Counted from the stretch's first letter, positions 1 through 10,358 are shown. The stretch is DNA of 64,000 nucleotides from Amycolatopsis lurida (GCF_900105055.1 NZ_FNTA01000004.1:4309501-4373500), one strand, 5' to 3'. Notes: generated by a model from the sequence alone, not told the origin. Translations and numbers: made by a program.

Positions 1-792
1 GGCGGCGCTGCCGGTGCCACCGCGAACCGTCCGCAGCGCGGCTCGGACGTGGAGACCGACGTCCGGATCGACTTCGCGGAAGCGGTCAAGGGCGCGACCC
101 TGCCACTGCGGCTGTCGAGCCCGGCGACCTGTTCCACCTGTGGCGGCAACGGCGCGAAGCCGGGGACTTCCCCGAGGACGTGCGCGACCTGCCAGGGCAG
201 CGGGCTGGTCAGCCGGAGCCAGGGCGCGTTCGCGTTCTCGGAGCCGTGCCGTGACTGCCGCGGCCGCGGCACGATCATCGACGATCCCTGTCCGGAATGC
301 GCGGGCGAGGGCATCAGCACCCGCACCCGCACGCTGACCGTGCGGATCCCGCCGGGCGTCGCCGACGACCAGCGGATCCGCCTGGCCGGCCAGGGCGAAC
401 CTGGCCGTGGCGGCGCGCAGCCGGGTGACCTGTACGTCCGCGTGCACGTCGCTCCGCACGCGGTGTTCGGCCGCAAGGATCTCGATCTGACGATCACCGT
501 GCCGGTGTCCTTCACGGAACTGGCTCTCGGCGGCACGATCACCGTGCCGACGCTCGAGGGCAAGGTCTCGCTGAAGGTGCCGCAGGGCACGGCGAGCGGT
601 CGCGTGCTCCGGGTGCGAGGCAAGGGAATCGCGAAACGCGACGGCTCGCAGGGCGATCTGCTGGTCACCCTGCAGGCGGCCATCCCGGCCAAATTGGACG
701 ACAAGGCCCGTGAAGCGCTGGAGGCCTACGCGGAGGCCATGGCCGACCACGATCCGCGACCGGAGATCACCGAACTTCTCGAAGGCAGGTGA
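1..792 (+). CDS. dnaJ: Chaperone DnaJ, 3' part (5' end outside window)
   Basis: The reading frame is open from the first base, so this is a truncated view (263 residues) of the Hsp40 co-chaperone that delivers clients to DnaK and stimulates its ATPase. Visible are the zinc-binding module with four CxxCxGxG repeats (CSTCGGNG, CATCQGSG, CRDCRGRG, CPECAGEG; about nt 130-320) and then the C-terminal substrate-binding beta-domains (VRIPPGV..., KVPQGTASGRVLRVRGKG). The J domain and most of the G/F linker lie upstream of the window. The stop overlaps the GTG of hspR (GTGA), the arrangement seen at the end of actinobacterial dnaK-grpE-dnaJ-hspR operons. Identification is secure; the N-terminus cannot be assessed. 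Confidence 0.95.
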   Translation, partial: GGAAGATANRPQRGSDVETDVRIDFAEAVKGATLPLRLSSPATCSTCGGNGAKPGTSPRTCATCQGSGLVSRSQGAFAFSEPCRDCRGRGTIIDDPCPECAGEGISTRTRTLTVRIPPGVADDQRIRLAGQGEPGRGGAQPGDLYVRVHVAPHAVFGRKDLDLTITVPVSFTELALGGTITVPTLEGKVSLKVPQGTASGRVLRVRGKGIAKRDGSQGDLLVTLQAAIPAKLDDKAREALEAYAEAMADHDPRPEITELLEGR

Positions 793-1226
793 GCACGATG
801 TTCGGCGGGCTGCCGCACGGTGCGGACGAGGACACCCCGGTGTTCGTCATTTCGGTGGCGGCGCAGCTTTCCGGCTTGCACGCGCAGACCCTGCGGTCCT
901 ACGACCGCCAGGGTCTCGTGTCGCCGGGCCGGACCTCCGGCGGTGGACGGCGTTACTCGATGCGGGACATCGCGTTGCTGCGCGAAGTGCAGCGACTGTC
1001 CCAAGAGGACGGTGTCAACCTCGCCGGCATCAAGCGGATCATCGAGCTGGAGAACCAGGTCGACGCGCTCCGTGCCCGGATCGCCGAACTGACCGAGGAA
1101 CTGACCGCGGCGTACGTCGCCGCCGAACAGACGGCCGCGGCCGTGCACGCCTCCTACCGCAAGGATCTCGTCCCGCTGCGGCAGCAGACGGCACTCGTGG
1201 TCTGGAAGCCCAAGAAACGCACCTAG
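789..1226 (+). CDS. hspR: Heat-shock repressor HspR (MerR family)
   Basis: A 145-residue MerR-type regulator. The winged-helix HTH (FVISVAAQLSGLHAQTLRSYDRQGLVSP, then GGGRRYSMRDIALLREVQRL) occupies roughly residues 18-75 and is followed by a coiled-coil segment (IIELENQVDALRARI). Family knowledge: HspR with DnaK as co-repressor binds HAIR elements (CTTGAGT-N7-ACTCAAG) and represses the dnaK operon, clpB and lon in Streptomyces and mycobacteria. The GTG start overlaps the dnaJ stop, so translation is coupled. A HAIR-like element lies before clpB in this same window (7653-7679), which supports the assignment. The C-terminus ends in a basic tail, KPKKRT. Confidence 0.95.
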   Translation: MSTMFGGLPHGADEDTPVFVISVAAQLSGLHAQTLRSYDRQGLVSPGRTSGGGRRYSMRDIALLREVQRLSQEDGVNLAGIKRIIELENQVDALRARIAELTEELTAAYVAAEQTAAAVHASYRKDLVPLRQQTALVVWKPKKRT

Positions 1227-1251
1227 TCTCGCGTGACCGAGTACGACACAA

Positions 1252-1337
1252 GCGTGATTGAAGCCGTAACTCACGAGTTACGGCTTCAATCACGCGAATG
1301 ACGGCTTCGATCACGCGAGTTACGGCTTCAAGCACGC
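1252..1337. repeat. 21-bp tandem repeat array with an inverted copy
   Basis: Three direct 21-bp units (1275-1295, 1296-1316, 1317-1337) share the core ACGGCTTCAA/GxCACGC. A fourth, inverted unit at 1252-1272 is a perfect reverse complement of the first, so 1252-1295 can fold into a 21-bp stem with a 2-base loop. The array lies 26 bp after hspR and could end that operon, but it has no T-run. A second 21-bp array of the same architecture but different sequence lies at 52917-53036. Confidence 0.85.
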
Positions 1338-1369
1338 GAAACCTGCGGGGGAAGACGAACCCGCGGCGT

Positions 1370-1388
1370 CAGTAGGTGACGAATTGCG
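1370..1388. repeat. Solo arm of the GTCACCTACTTGCG palindrome family
   Basis: AGTAGGTGACGAATTGCG, ending directly at the stop codon of the minus-strand DUF305 gene, matches the right arm of the palindromic elements at 19.7, 23.0, 29.0 and 35.7 kb. It matches the reverse complement of the left arm at about 28983-28999 base for base. No partner arm is visible nearby, so this looks like a remnant half-element. Confidence 0.6.
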
Positions 1389-1985
1389 TCATTGGCCGGG
1401 GACCAGGGTCCGGATCTGCTGGACCTCGCCGGTACGCGAGTCCATGATCCGCTGGGCCAGCGCCTTCGCCTCCGGGTTCTTGCCGTCCTTCAGTTCGGTC
1501 CTCGCCAGCGCGACCCCGTTGTGCTGGTGCGCGACGAAGATGTCGGCGAAGTCGAGGCTGAACTCCGCGCCGTCCTTTTTGGACAGTGCTTCGAGCAGTC
1601 CCTTGTCGGTGAGCCCGTCACCACCGTGATGGTGGTGCGCGTGCGGATCCGCCGATCCCGTCTCGGGTTTGCCCCAGGCCTTCAGCCAGTTCCGCATGTC
1701 GGTGGTCTCGGTCTGCTGCGTCGCCTCGATGGCGGCCGCCAGATTCGTCAGCTCCTGCTTCTGCCCCTGCTTGGTCTTCACCAGTTTGACGATCTCCACG
1801 CCCTGGTCGTTGTGGGCGATCATCATCTGAAGGAACATCACGTCGGCGTCGTTGTACTGCGTGGACGCCGCCGCCGACTGGGGGACCGGGGAGAGCGGGG
1901 CGCCGGCGTTGGGGGGTGAGCCGTCGCCGGCCCCACAGCCCGCGAGGGCCACGAGACCGGCGACGAGTACGAGGGCCAGCTTCAC
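1389..1985 (-). CDS. DUF305 lipoprotein
   Basis: A 198-residue predicted lipoprotein. The signal peptide VKLALVLVAGLVALAGC has a lipobox (LAGC, acylated Cys about residue 17). The DUF305 domain follows, with the family hallmarks MFLQMMIAHNDQGVEI and FADIFVAHQHNGVALA, plus a His-rich linker (DPHAHHHH). DUF305 proteins are ferritin-like helical bundles, often linked to metal handling; the exact role is unknown. I chose the GTG at 1985 because it overlaps the stop of the upstream LPMO gene (GTGA) and gives a clean signal peptide; a GTG at 1997 would add four residues. It is probably co-transcribed with, and coupled to, the LPMO. A copper link to the copper-dependent LPMO is inference only. Confidence 0.85.
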   Translation of the reverse strand: MKLALVLVAGLVALAGCGAGDGSPPNAGAPLSPVPQSAAASTQYNDADVMFLQMMIAHNDQGVEIVKLVKTKQGQKQELTNLAAAIEATQQTETTDMRNWLKAWGKPETGSADPHAHHHHGGDGLTDKGLLEALSKKDGAEFSLDFADIFVAHQHNGVALARTELKDGKNPEAKALAQRIMDSRTGEVQQIRTLVPGQ

Positions 1986-2734
1986 TGGCGTGTCCACAGC
2001 GCGGGCGTGTTCGGCGGTTCCCAGCCTTGGATCGCCGTATGCGCCAGCTGGCACCGGTAGGTGGCGCCGCCGTAGGTCACCGTGCTGCCGACCGAGTAGG
2101 ACGTCCCGGCCGCCCAGGTGCCGCCGGTGGGCGGGTTGGTGGTGCTGGTCGGCGGATTCGACGTCGTGGGCGGGTTGCTGGTGGTCGGCGGGTTGCTGGT
2201 CGTGGGCGGGTTGCCGCCGCCGATCTGCAGGTCGATGCAGCTGTAGAAGGCCATCGGCGTGTCCGCGATGTTCCAGATGGCGAGCACCTTCTGGCGGCCG
2301 CTGAAGCCGTTCAGGCTCACCGTGTGCGACGTCGGGTCCTTCGGCGCGGAGTTGTTCCCGCTGATGTCGGCGATCTTGGTGCCACCGATGTAGTACTCGT
2401 AGTTCGTGGTCCGGTGGTAGGCGGTGAACTTCCAGTTGAAGGTCACGCTGTTGCCGACCGACGCGGCGGGCCACGGCTTCGATTCGTCGTTGAGCTCGGC
2501 GAATCCGGGGAGACCACCGTTGCAGCTGCGGAGCCCCTTGGGGCCTTCGACGCTCTGCGGTTCGTAGACGATGGCACCGCAGCCGGAAACCTTGCCCTGG
2601 GCGCAGTTCGCCTGGCGGCTGGGCGGGGACAGCACGTAGCCGTGGGCGCTGGCCACCTGCGGGACGGCCACGATGGCGATCGGGGCGAGGATCGCACCGG
2701 CGGCGGCTGCCACGAGCTTGCGTTTGACGGTCAT
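1982..2734 (-). CDS. Secreted lytic polysaccharide monooxygenase (AA10) with C-terminal CBM5/12
   Basis: A 250-residue secreted copper enzyme that oxidatively cleaves chitin or cellulose. The signal peptide ends ...VPQVASA before HGYVLSPPSR, so the mature protein starts with His31, the first ligand of the copper histidine brace; the second His is in FTAYHRT. The AA10 core (about residues 31-180) contains CNGGLPGF, WKFTAYH and PMAFYSCID. A low-complexity linker of NPPTTS repeats follows, then a small aromatic carbohydrate-binding module (TWAAGTSYSVGSTV...YRCQLAHTA...GWEPP). The ATG at 2734 is preceded by AGGAG; an upstream in-frame start at 2782 lacks such support. A perfect DasR site lies about 50 bp upstream (2785-2796), so GlcNAc-dependent derepression is expected. 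Confidence 0.93.
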   Translation of the reverse strand: MTVKRKLVAAAAGAILAPIAIVAVPQVASAHGYVLSPPSRQANCAQGKVSGCGAIVYEPQSVEGPKGLRSCNGGLPGFAELNDESKPWPAASVGNSVTFNWKFTAYHRTTNYEYYIGGTKIADISGNNSAPKDPTSHTVSLNGFSGRQKVLAIWNIADTPMAFYSCIDLQIGGGNPPTTSNPPTTSNPPTTSNPPTSTTNPPTGGTWAAGTSYSVGSTVTYGGATYRCQLAHTAIQGWEPPNTPALWTRQ

Positions 2735-2784
2735 GCCGGCTCCTGGGGGATGGAACGACGGTGTTCCCGTGAGGGGGAGCAATG

Positions 2785-2796
2785 TGGTCTAGACCA
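2785..2796. promoter_or_regulatory. DasR-responsive element (dre) for the LPMO gene
   Basis: TGGTCTAGACCA is a perfect 12-bp palindrome identical to the core of the DasR consensus (ACTGGTCTAGACCACT). It lies 51-62 bp upstream of the LPMO ATG. DasR, a GntR repressor released by glucosamine-6-phosphate, controls chitin utilisation in streptomycetes. A second site precedes nagA at 41884-41897. The dasR gene itself is not in this window. Confidence 0.88.
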
Positions 2797-2894
2797 TAAA
2801 TCCGCCGGTGATCCCGGTCAATGATTCACTGACCTACTGCTGCGTCGAGACCAGGTGGAACAGCCGATCGGCCTAATACGAAGGACGCATCGCC

Positions 2895-4103
2895 TCAGTC
2901 CAGGGTGAAGGGGTCGTACTTGATCCGCGCCAGGTCCGTGCCCGCGGCGAGCAGTTTCGCGATCGTCGCCCGGATCATCGACGGCGACCCGGCCACATAT
3001 ACGTCGCGCTCCTTCCAGGCACCGCGCTGGGTGACCGCCGTGGCCAGCGTGCCGCGGTCGCCGCCGGTGATGGTGCCTTCCTCGGTCACCGGGGTCACCG
3101 TCAGCCAAGGGCAGGTGACGGTCAGCCCGCGGAGCTCGTCGAGTGCGTAGAGGTCTTCCGGTCGGCGGCCGCCGAAGAACAGGTGCACCGGTGGGTTGTT
3201 CTTCCAGCGCGACATTTCGTCGAGCAGGGCGAGCAGCGGCGCGACGCCGGTGCCGCCGCCGACCATCAGCAGTGGACGGCTTTCGGTGCGCTGTACCGAA
3301 AGCGCCCCGAGCGACGGGCCGATCCGCCAGACGTCGCCGCGCCGGGTGTGGTGGACGATCGCGCGGGAGACCCAGCCGCCGCGCACGGCGTGCACGTGGA
3401 ACTCCATCGTCCCGTCGTCGTGCGGCGCGGTGGCAGGCGAGAAGTACCGCCACATCCGCGGCCGCTGCGGGACTTCGACGCTGACGTAACCGCCCGCCCG
3501 GTACGGGAGCGGCTGGTCGGTGCGGACCTTGATCACGGCGACGTCGCGGGAGGCGAGGCGGTGCTCGACGACGGTCGCCTTCCACCACGCCGGGCCGATC
3601 TCCTTGCCCGCGGCTTCGCGCATGTTCTTCGAAATGACGCCGTACGCGGTGACCCAGGCGTCTTCCAGTTCCGGTGTCCAGTCGTCCTTCAGGAACCTTT
3701 TCAACGCGGCGATCAGCGCGACGCCGACGGCGTCGTAATGGCGCCCGAGGACGTCGAACTTGCGGTGGTCACGGCCGAGCTGACCGAGGAACGTGGCCAG
3801 TTCGTCGGGCCGGTCCACCATCTGGACGACGTAGACGAGTGCGCGCAGCAAACGATTTCGCTGCGTGGCCATGTTGATCGGGAACAGCGCCCTGGCGTCC
3901 GGCGAAACGGAGAAGAGCACGCCGTAGAAGTACTGGGACAGCTCCTCGGCCTTCGTTTCGACGGCGGCGAAACTCTCCCTGATGAGCTTGGCCATCTCGA
4001 CGGTCTTGTCCGCCGACGGCGTTTCGATCAAGGGCGGAACGGGAATCGGTGAAGATCTCGACGAACTGGGTGGATGCTCGTACTTCACTGTTTCGGCAGT
4101 CAT
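2895..4103 (-). CDS. Flavohemoglobin-like protein (globin + FAD + NAD domains), copy 1
   Basis: About 402 residues. The N-terminal globin domain carries B10 Tyr (QYFYGVLF), E7 Gln (MATQRNRL) and a proximal His (GRDHRKF). The FAD-binding barrel (YVSVEVPQRPRMWRYFSPA) and NAD domain (LLMVGGGTGVAPLLALLDEM, DVYVAGSPSMI) follow. Flavohemoglobins normally oxidise NO to nitrate. Here the flavin motif is RYFS rather than the usual RxYS, and the residue before the proximal His is Asp rather than Lys, as in divergent (type II-like) actinobacterial forms, so NO dioxygenase activity is not assured. The start is uncertain: ATG 4103 (MTAETVKYEH) has GGAGAA upstream, but ATG 4136 and 4247 are in frame. A close paralogue follows upstream on the same strand. 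Confidence 0.85.
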   Translation of the reverse strand: MTAETVKYEHPPSSSRSSPIPVPPLIETPSADKTVEMAKLIRESFAAVETKAEELSQYFYGVLFSVSPDARALFPINMATQRNRLLRALVYVVQMVDRPDELATFLGQLGRDHRKFDVLGRHYDAVGVALIAALKRFLKDDWTPELEDAWVTAYGVISKNMREAAGKEIGPAWWKATVVEHRLASRDVAVIKVRTDQPLPYRAGGYVSVEVPQRPRMWRYFSPATAPHDDGTMEFHVHAVRGGWVSRAIVHHTRRGDVWRIGPSLGALSVQRTESRPLLMVGGGTGVAPLLALLDEMSRWKNNPPVHLFFGGRRPEDLYALDELRGLTVTCPWLTVTPVTEEGTITGGDRGTLATAVTQRGAWKERDVYVAGSPSMIRATIAKLLAAGTDLARIKYDPFTLD

Positions 4104-4443
4104 GGGTGAACGATTTTCTCCAGTTGGATCGGGCATATTCTCCAGACCCGATGTCATCGTGCTCGTGTTCCCCCGAGGGTTCCCGACTGTATGCCCGAAC
4201 GTCGCGAAAGGATCCACGAATGGTTGTTTCCCGCTCGAACGGAGCAAACGATATACGCGCCGTCAGCACCGTCTGGCACTAAGTAAAGGTGATCAAGCGG
4301 GCGGGAATTTCCTTGCTCACCAGTGGTTTTCGCCACCGGGGCCGGAAAGCGTGATCCGCCGATCGGGTGGGTTTTTCTCCGTGATTACCGCGTCACGTAA
4401 CGGTATGCGCCCCGCGGCTGATCACCATTGTGGAATCGAATTC
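4104..4443. other. Intergenic region upstream of flavohemoglobin copy 1
   Basis: 340 bp between the two paralogues, relatively AT-rich for this window (around 4235-4300 and 4370-4440). It should hold the promoter of copy 1 and the 3' signal of copy 2. I see only a weak dyad, TACCG-N10-CGGTA at 4386-4405, and no recognisable operator. If copy 1 starts at 4136 or 4247, part of this stretch is coding. Confidence 0.5.
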
Positions 4444-5649
4444 CTAGTCGATGGTGAAGGGGTCGTATGCGATCTGGTCGAGCGCGCTGCCCGCGACCAG
4501 CATCCGGGACACCGTCGCGCGGATCATCGCGGGCGAACCGGCGACGAGGATCCGATGCCCCGGCCAGGATCCCTGCTGTGTAACGGCTTCCGCGAGCGTG
4601 CCCTGCACACAGCCGGGGGCCTCTTCACCGTGTTCGACCACCGGTGTCACGGTGAGCCACGGGTTCGTGGCCGCGAGGGCGCGCAGCTCGTCGAGGTCGT
4701 AAAGGTCCTCACGCGACGGTCCGCCGTAGAACAGCTGGACCTTCGGGTTCTCGCCCCACTGCGCGAGGTCGTCCAGGATGGCACGCAGCGGCGCGATACC
4801 GGTACCACCGGCGATCATCAGGACGCCGCGGCCGTCGGTCCGGTCGACCGAAAGCCTGCCGAGCGGCGGCCCCAGCCGCCAGACGTCACCGGGCTGCGTG
4901 TGGCTGACGATGGCGCGGGACACCCAGCCGCCGTCGACGGCGCGCACGTGGAACTCGATGCCGCCGTCCTCGCGCGGCGCGTTCGCCGGCGACAGGTAGC
5001 GCCAGAGCCTCGGCCGCTGCGGGACTTCGACGCTCATGTACTGACCGGGCTGGTACGGCACCGGGAATTCGGGCTGGACGCGGACCAGGGCGAGATCCCA
5101 GGTGAGCCGCCGGTGTTCGAGGACGGTGGCCGACCACGACGCCGGGTTGACGTCGGCCGCGGCGGCCTCCTGCATCGCGCGGGCGACGATGGTGAACGCC
5201 TCCGCCCAGGCCCGTTCGACCTCCGGTGTCCAGTCCGGACCGAGGTGGTTCTTCAGCGAGGCGAGCAGTGCGGTGCCGACGGCCTCGTAATGCCGCGGGA
5301 TGACACCGAACTTGCGGTGGTCGCGGCCGAGCTGGGTCAGGAACGGCACGAGGTCGTCGGGCCGGTCGACCATCTGCACGATGTGGACCAGCGCGCGCAC
5401 CAGCCTGCCGCGCTGGACCTCCATGTTGATCGGGAAGAAGTCGCGGGTCGCCGGCGCGAGGGTGAACAGCATCCCGTAGAAGAACTGGGAGATCTCCGGG
5501 ATGAAGGGCTCCGACTTCGCCCAGGTGTCCCTGATGAGCCGCACCATCGCGGTGACCGCGGGCGGGGCTTCTCTCGGCGCCGAGGACCGCGGCACCGGAC
5601 TGACCGCGTCGGCCGTCACGGGCTGGGAGTCGCTGATCGGGTAGCGCAT
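4444..5649 (-). CDS. Flavohemoglobin-like protein, copy 2
   Basis: A 401-residue paralogue of the 2895-4103 protein with the same order: a Pro-rich N-terminal tail, globin (QFFYGMLF with B10 Tyr, MEVQRGRL with E7 Gln, GRDHRKFGVIPRHY with proximal His), an FAD barrel (YMSVEVPQRPRLWRYLSPA) and an NAD domain (VLMIAGGTGIAPLRAILDDL, ILVAGSPAMI). Both copies share RDHRKF and end in YDPFTID or YDPFTLD, so this is a recent-looking tandem duplication. The flavin RxYS motif is again altered (RYLS). Possible roles are NO or O2 chemistry, or another reductase reaction as reported for mycobacterial type II flavohemoglobins. The first ATG (MRYPISDSQP) was taken as start; no strong Shine-Dalgarno site is visible. 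Confidence 0.85.
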   Translation of the reverse strand: MRYPISDSQPVTADAVSPVPRSSAPREAPPAVTAMVRLIRDTWAKSEPFIPEISQFFYGMLFTLAPATRDFFPINMEVQRGRLVRALVHIVQMVDRPDDLVPFLTQLGRDHRKFGVIPRHYEAVGTALLASLKNHLGPDWTPEVERAWAEAFTIVARAMQEAAAADVNPASWSATVLEHRRLTWDLALVRVQPEFPVPYQPGQYMSVEVPQRPRLWRYLSPANAPREDGGIEFHVRAVDGGWVSRAIVSHTQPGDVWRLGPPLGRLSVDRTDGRGVLMIAGGTGIAPLRAILDDLAQWGENPKVQLFYGGPSREDLYDLDELRALAATNPWLTVTPVVEHGEEAPGCVQGTLAEAVTQQGSWPGHRILVAGSPAMIRATVSRMLVAGSALDQIAYDPFTID

Positions 5650-5860
5650 GCCGGAAGACAGTTCCCCAATTTCACGGACGAGGATCCACTGGAGAAGAAT
5701 TCACCGATCATTCACCTCTCCGGTCAGTGGCTGTCGGGCCGGTCGGCTGGTTCCGGCTCGTTCGCGAGACTAGCCGCCGAGAGCCCTTTTGCCCGCATCG
5801 TTGCTCCGGACGGGTGTACTGGAAACCGGTCGGCAGTGGGCGATCTCACGAGGTAAATAG

Positions 5861-5902
5861 TTGTCTTACGCAAGTGTCGCCGAATAAAGTTGTACTGTAC
5901 AA
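5861..5902 (+). promoter_or_regulatory. Promoter and palindromic operator of the marR-MFS operon
   Basis: TTGTCT (5861-5866), a 17-bp spacer and ATAAAG (5884-5889) form a plausible -35/-10 pair. The perfect palindrome TTGTAC-T-GTACAA (5890-5902) follows at once, covering the expected start of transcription. A MarR dimer bound there would block its own promoter. Assignment is by position and symmetry only. Confidence 0.65.
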
Positions 5903-5919
5903 GTAGCCAGGAGGCACCG

Positions 5920-6384
5920 ATGAGCTCCGCCGACGACGCCAGGGTCGAACTGATGCGTGAGTTGAAGGCGGCCTCCCAGCTGCAGCACGCCTGGATAATG
6001 CAGGCCTGGCAGGACGATCCCGGTCTGCACCCGGCGGCCGCGATGCTGCTGTCCGACCTGGCGAAGCACGGCGAAGCGCGCCCATCGGAATTGGCCAAAC
6101 GACGCTTTGTGGACCTTTCGGTCATAAGTCGTCAAATTTCCCAGCTGTCCGCGGCGGGCATGGTGGACCGCCGTCCCGCGCCCGAGGACGGCCGCGCGTC
6201 GATCATCAGCATCTCCGAGCGCGGACGCGCGGAACTGGGCCGCAGGCGGGCCGGATATCTGGAGTTCATGGAGCGCGCGCTCGGTGACTGGGACGACGAA
6301 AAGGTCCTCGAACTGACCACGCGGCTGGCGGAGATGAACGCGGACGTCCGAGCGGCCCTGTCCGTCCGGACATGCGACGTTTGA
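5920..6384 (+). CDS. MarR family transcriptional regulator
   Basis: 154 residues with a typical MarR winged helix: LLSDLAKHGEARPSELAKRRFVDLSVISRQISQLSAAGMVDRRPAPEDGRASIISISERG. The recognition helix is near SVISRQISQLSAAG, and the wing has the conserved PEDGRA pattern. The ATG at 5920 has an excellent ribosome site (CCAGGAGGCACCG); an in-frame start at 5890 lies inside the operator. A palindrome directly upstream suggests autoregulation. The MFS gene starts 75 bp downstream on the same strand and is the probable target. The inducer is unknown. Confidence 0.88.
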   Translation: MSSADDARVELMRELKAASQLQHAWIMQAWQDDPGLHPAAAMLLSDLAKHGEARPSELAKRRFVDLSVISRQISQLSAAGMVDRRPAPEDGRASIISISERGRAELGRRRAGYLEFMERALGDWDDEKVLELTTRLAEMNADVRAALSVRTCDV

Positions 6385-6459
6385 CGGCGGCCGTTCCTAC
6401 CCGCCGGTCTTGACTGAACGGACCTTTCGTAGCGCCGTGACGACGGTAGCGTCGTATCA

Positions 6460-7644
6460 GTGCGTAACCGGGTCGCATTGCTGGTCGCCTTGGGAATCGA
6501 CAACTTCGGCTCGGGACTCTTCCTTCCGCTCGGGCTGGTCTTCGTCATCCGTGTGGTGGGTCTGCCCCTCGCCGAAGCGGGGACCGCGGTCACTCTCGGT
6601 GCGTTCGGCGGTCTGCTCGTTCCCGCCATCGCTGGTCGCCTCGTCGACCTGATCGGCCCGCGGACGGTGATGATCTGCTCCCACGTCCTGCAAGCCGCCG
6701 GAACGAGCGCCTTCCTGCTGGCCGACGGGTTCGCCGGTGTCGTCGGCGCGTCCGTCATGCTCGCGGCCGGGCAGCAGCTTTTCTACAGCTCGCAGTTCTC
6801 GCTCATCGCCGACGTCGCGGGCGAAGGACCGAAGGACCGGCCGTTCGCCGAAGCCGCGATGGTCCGCTCCGCCGGCTTCGGACTCGGCGGGCTCGCGGCG
6901 GCCGGACTGCTGGTGTGGATCGGGCGCGAGGGTCTGTACGTCGCCGTGATGGTCGACGTCGCGACCTTCGTCGTCGCCGCGGCCATCCTCTCGACGCTGG
7001 TCACCCCGGCCCCTCGGCGCCTGCCGTGCCGCTCGGGGTCCGCGCGGGTCTGGCGGAACCGCCCGTACCTGGCGCTCATCGTGTTCAGCGGCCTCTTCGC
7101 GCTCACGATGGACTTCTTTCTCATCGGGATGCCGGTGTACGTCTTCAACGCCTTGCACGGCCCCCGGTGGCTCCCCGGCGCGATCATCGCGCTGCTCACC
7201 GTCGTCACCAGTCTGGGTGGAGTCGTCGGGTTGCGGCTCACCCGGAAGCTGACCCGGATCGCCGCCATGCGCGCGGGCTCGGCGTTGTTCGCGGTGTGGT
7301 GCCTGGCGTGCCTCGCGGTGGTGTTCGTGCCGAAGGTCTTCCAGCCGGTTTACCTGCTCGGGGCGACCCTCGTGCTGGCCGCGGGCGATCTCGCTTTCGG
7401 GCCGCGCTCCGGGGCGCTGGCCGAAGCCGCGGCGCCGCCGGAGGCGCGGGGCCGGTATCTGGCGGCCTTCCAGTACGCGTTCACGCTCGCGGCGGTGATC
7501 GCTCCGGCCGTCGTGGCGTTGTTCTCCGTGGCAGTCTGGATCCCGTGGGTGCTCGTGGCGGCGTGCGCCTGTACGGCCGTCGTCGGCCTCGGCCGGGTGG
7601 GCCCGCGCCTGCCCGTGGAGGCCGTGTCCCCGACCGGGGGCTGA
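6460..7644 (+). CDS. MFS transporter
   Basis: 394 residues, about 12 hydrophobic segments, beginning LLVALGIDNFGSGLFLPLGLVFV. It resembles drug/multidrug exporters of the major facilitator superfamily. The GTG at 6460 has no Shine-Dalgarno site but sits just after a TAGCGTCG/TATCAG stretch, so it may be read from a leaderless transcript. It lies 75 bp after a MarR regulator, the usual regulator-exporter pairing. The substrate cannot be inferred. It ends just before the clpB control region. Confidence 0.85.
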   Translation: MRNRVALLVALGIDNFGSGLFLPLGLVFVIRVVGLPLAEAGTAVTLGAFGGLLVPAIAGRLVDLIGPRTVMICSHVLQAAGTSAFLLADGFAGVVGASVMLAAGQQLFYSSQFSLIADVAGEGPKDRPFAEAAMVRSAGFGLGGLAAAGLLVWIGREGLYVAVMVDVATFVVAAAILSTLVTPAPRRLPCRSGSARVWRNRPYLALIVFSGLFALTMDFFLIGMPVYVFNALHGPRWLPGAIIALLTVVTSLGGVVGLRLTRKLTRIAAMRAGSALFAVWCLACLAVVFVPKVFQPVYLLGATLVLAAGDLAFGPRSGALAEAAAPPEARGRYLAAFQYAFTLAAVIAPAVVALFSVAVWIPWVLVAACACTAVVGLGRVGPRLPVEAVSPTGG

Positions 7645-7652
7645 AACTTTTC

Positions 7653-7679
7653 AAGGTTGAGCGGAACAGACTCAACTTT
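7653..7679. promoter_or_regulatory. HAIR-type HspR operator upstream of clpB
   Basis: GTTGAGC (7656-7662), seven bases, then ACTCAAC (7670-7676). The flanks extend the dyad (AAG on the left, TTT on the right). This matches the 7-7-7 layout of the HspR-associated inverted repeat CTTGAGT-N7-ACTCAAG with changes at the outer and one inner position. It lies 54-80 bp upstream of the clpB ATG. hspR is at 789-1226. Confidence 0.82.
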
Positions 7680-7732
7680 GCTGACGTTGTACCTGTCGAC
7701 AAGCTTTTGCACGACCTAGTACGAGGTGAGGG

Positions 7733-10330
<2,598 letters not shown>

Positions 10331-10358
10331 GGTGAGTCGGTCACCTGCCGAATGAGAT

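Noticed and set aside
1389..2474. Long N-terminal extension of the DUF305 frame
   Set aside because: The first 150 or so codons overlap the LPMO gene in another frame and give His/Arg/Gln-rich sequence; the lipoprotein signal fixes the start at 1985.
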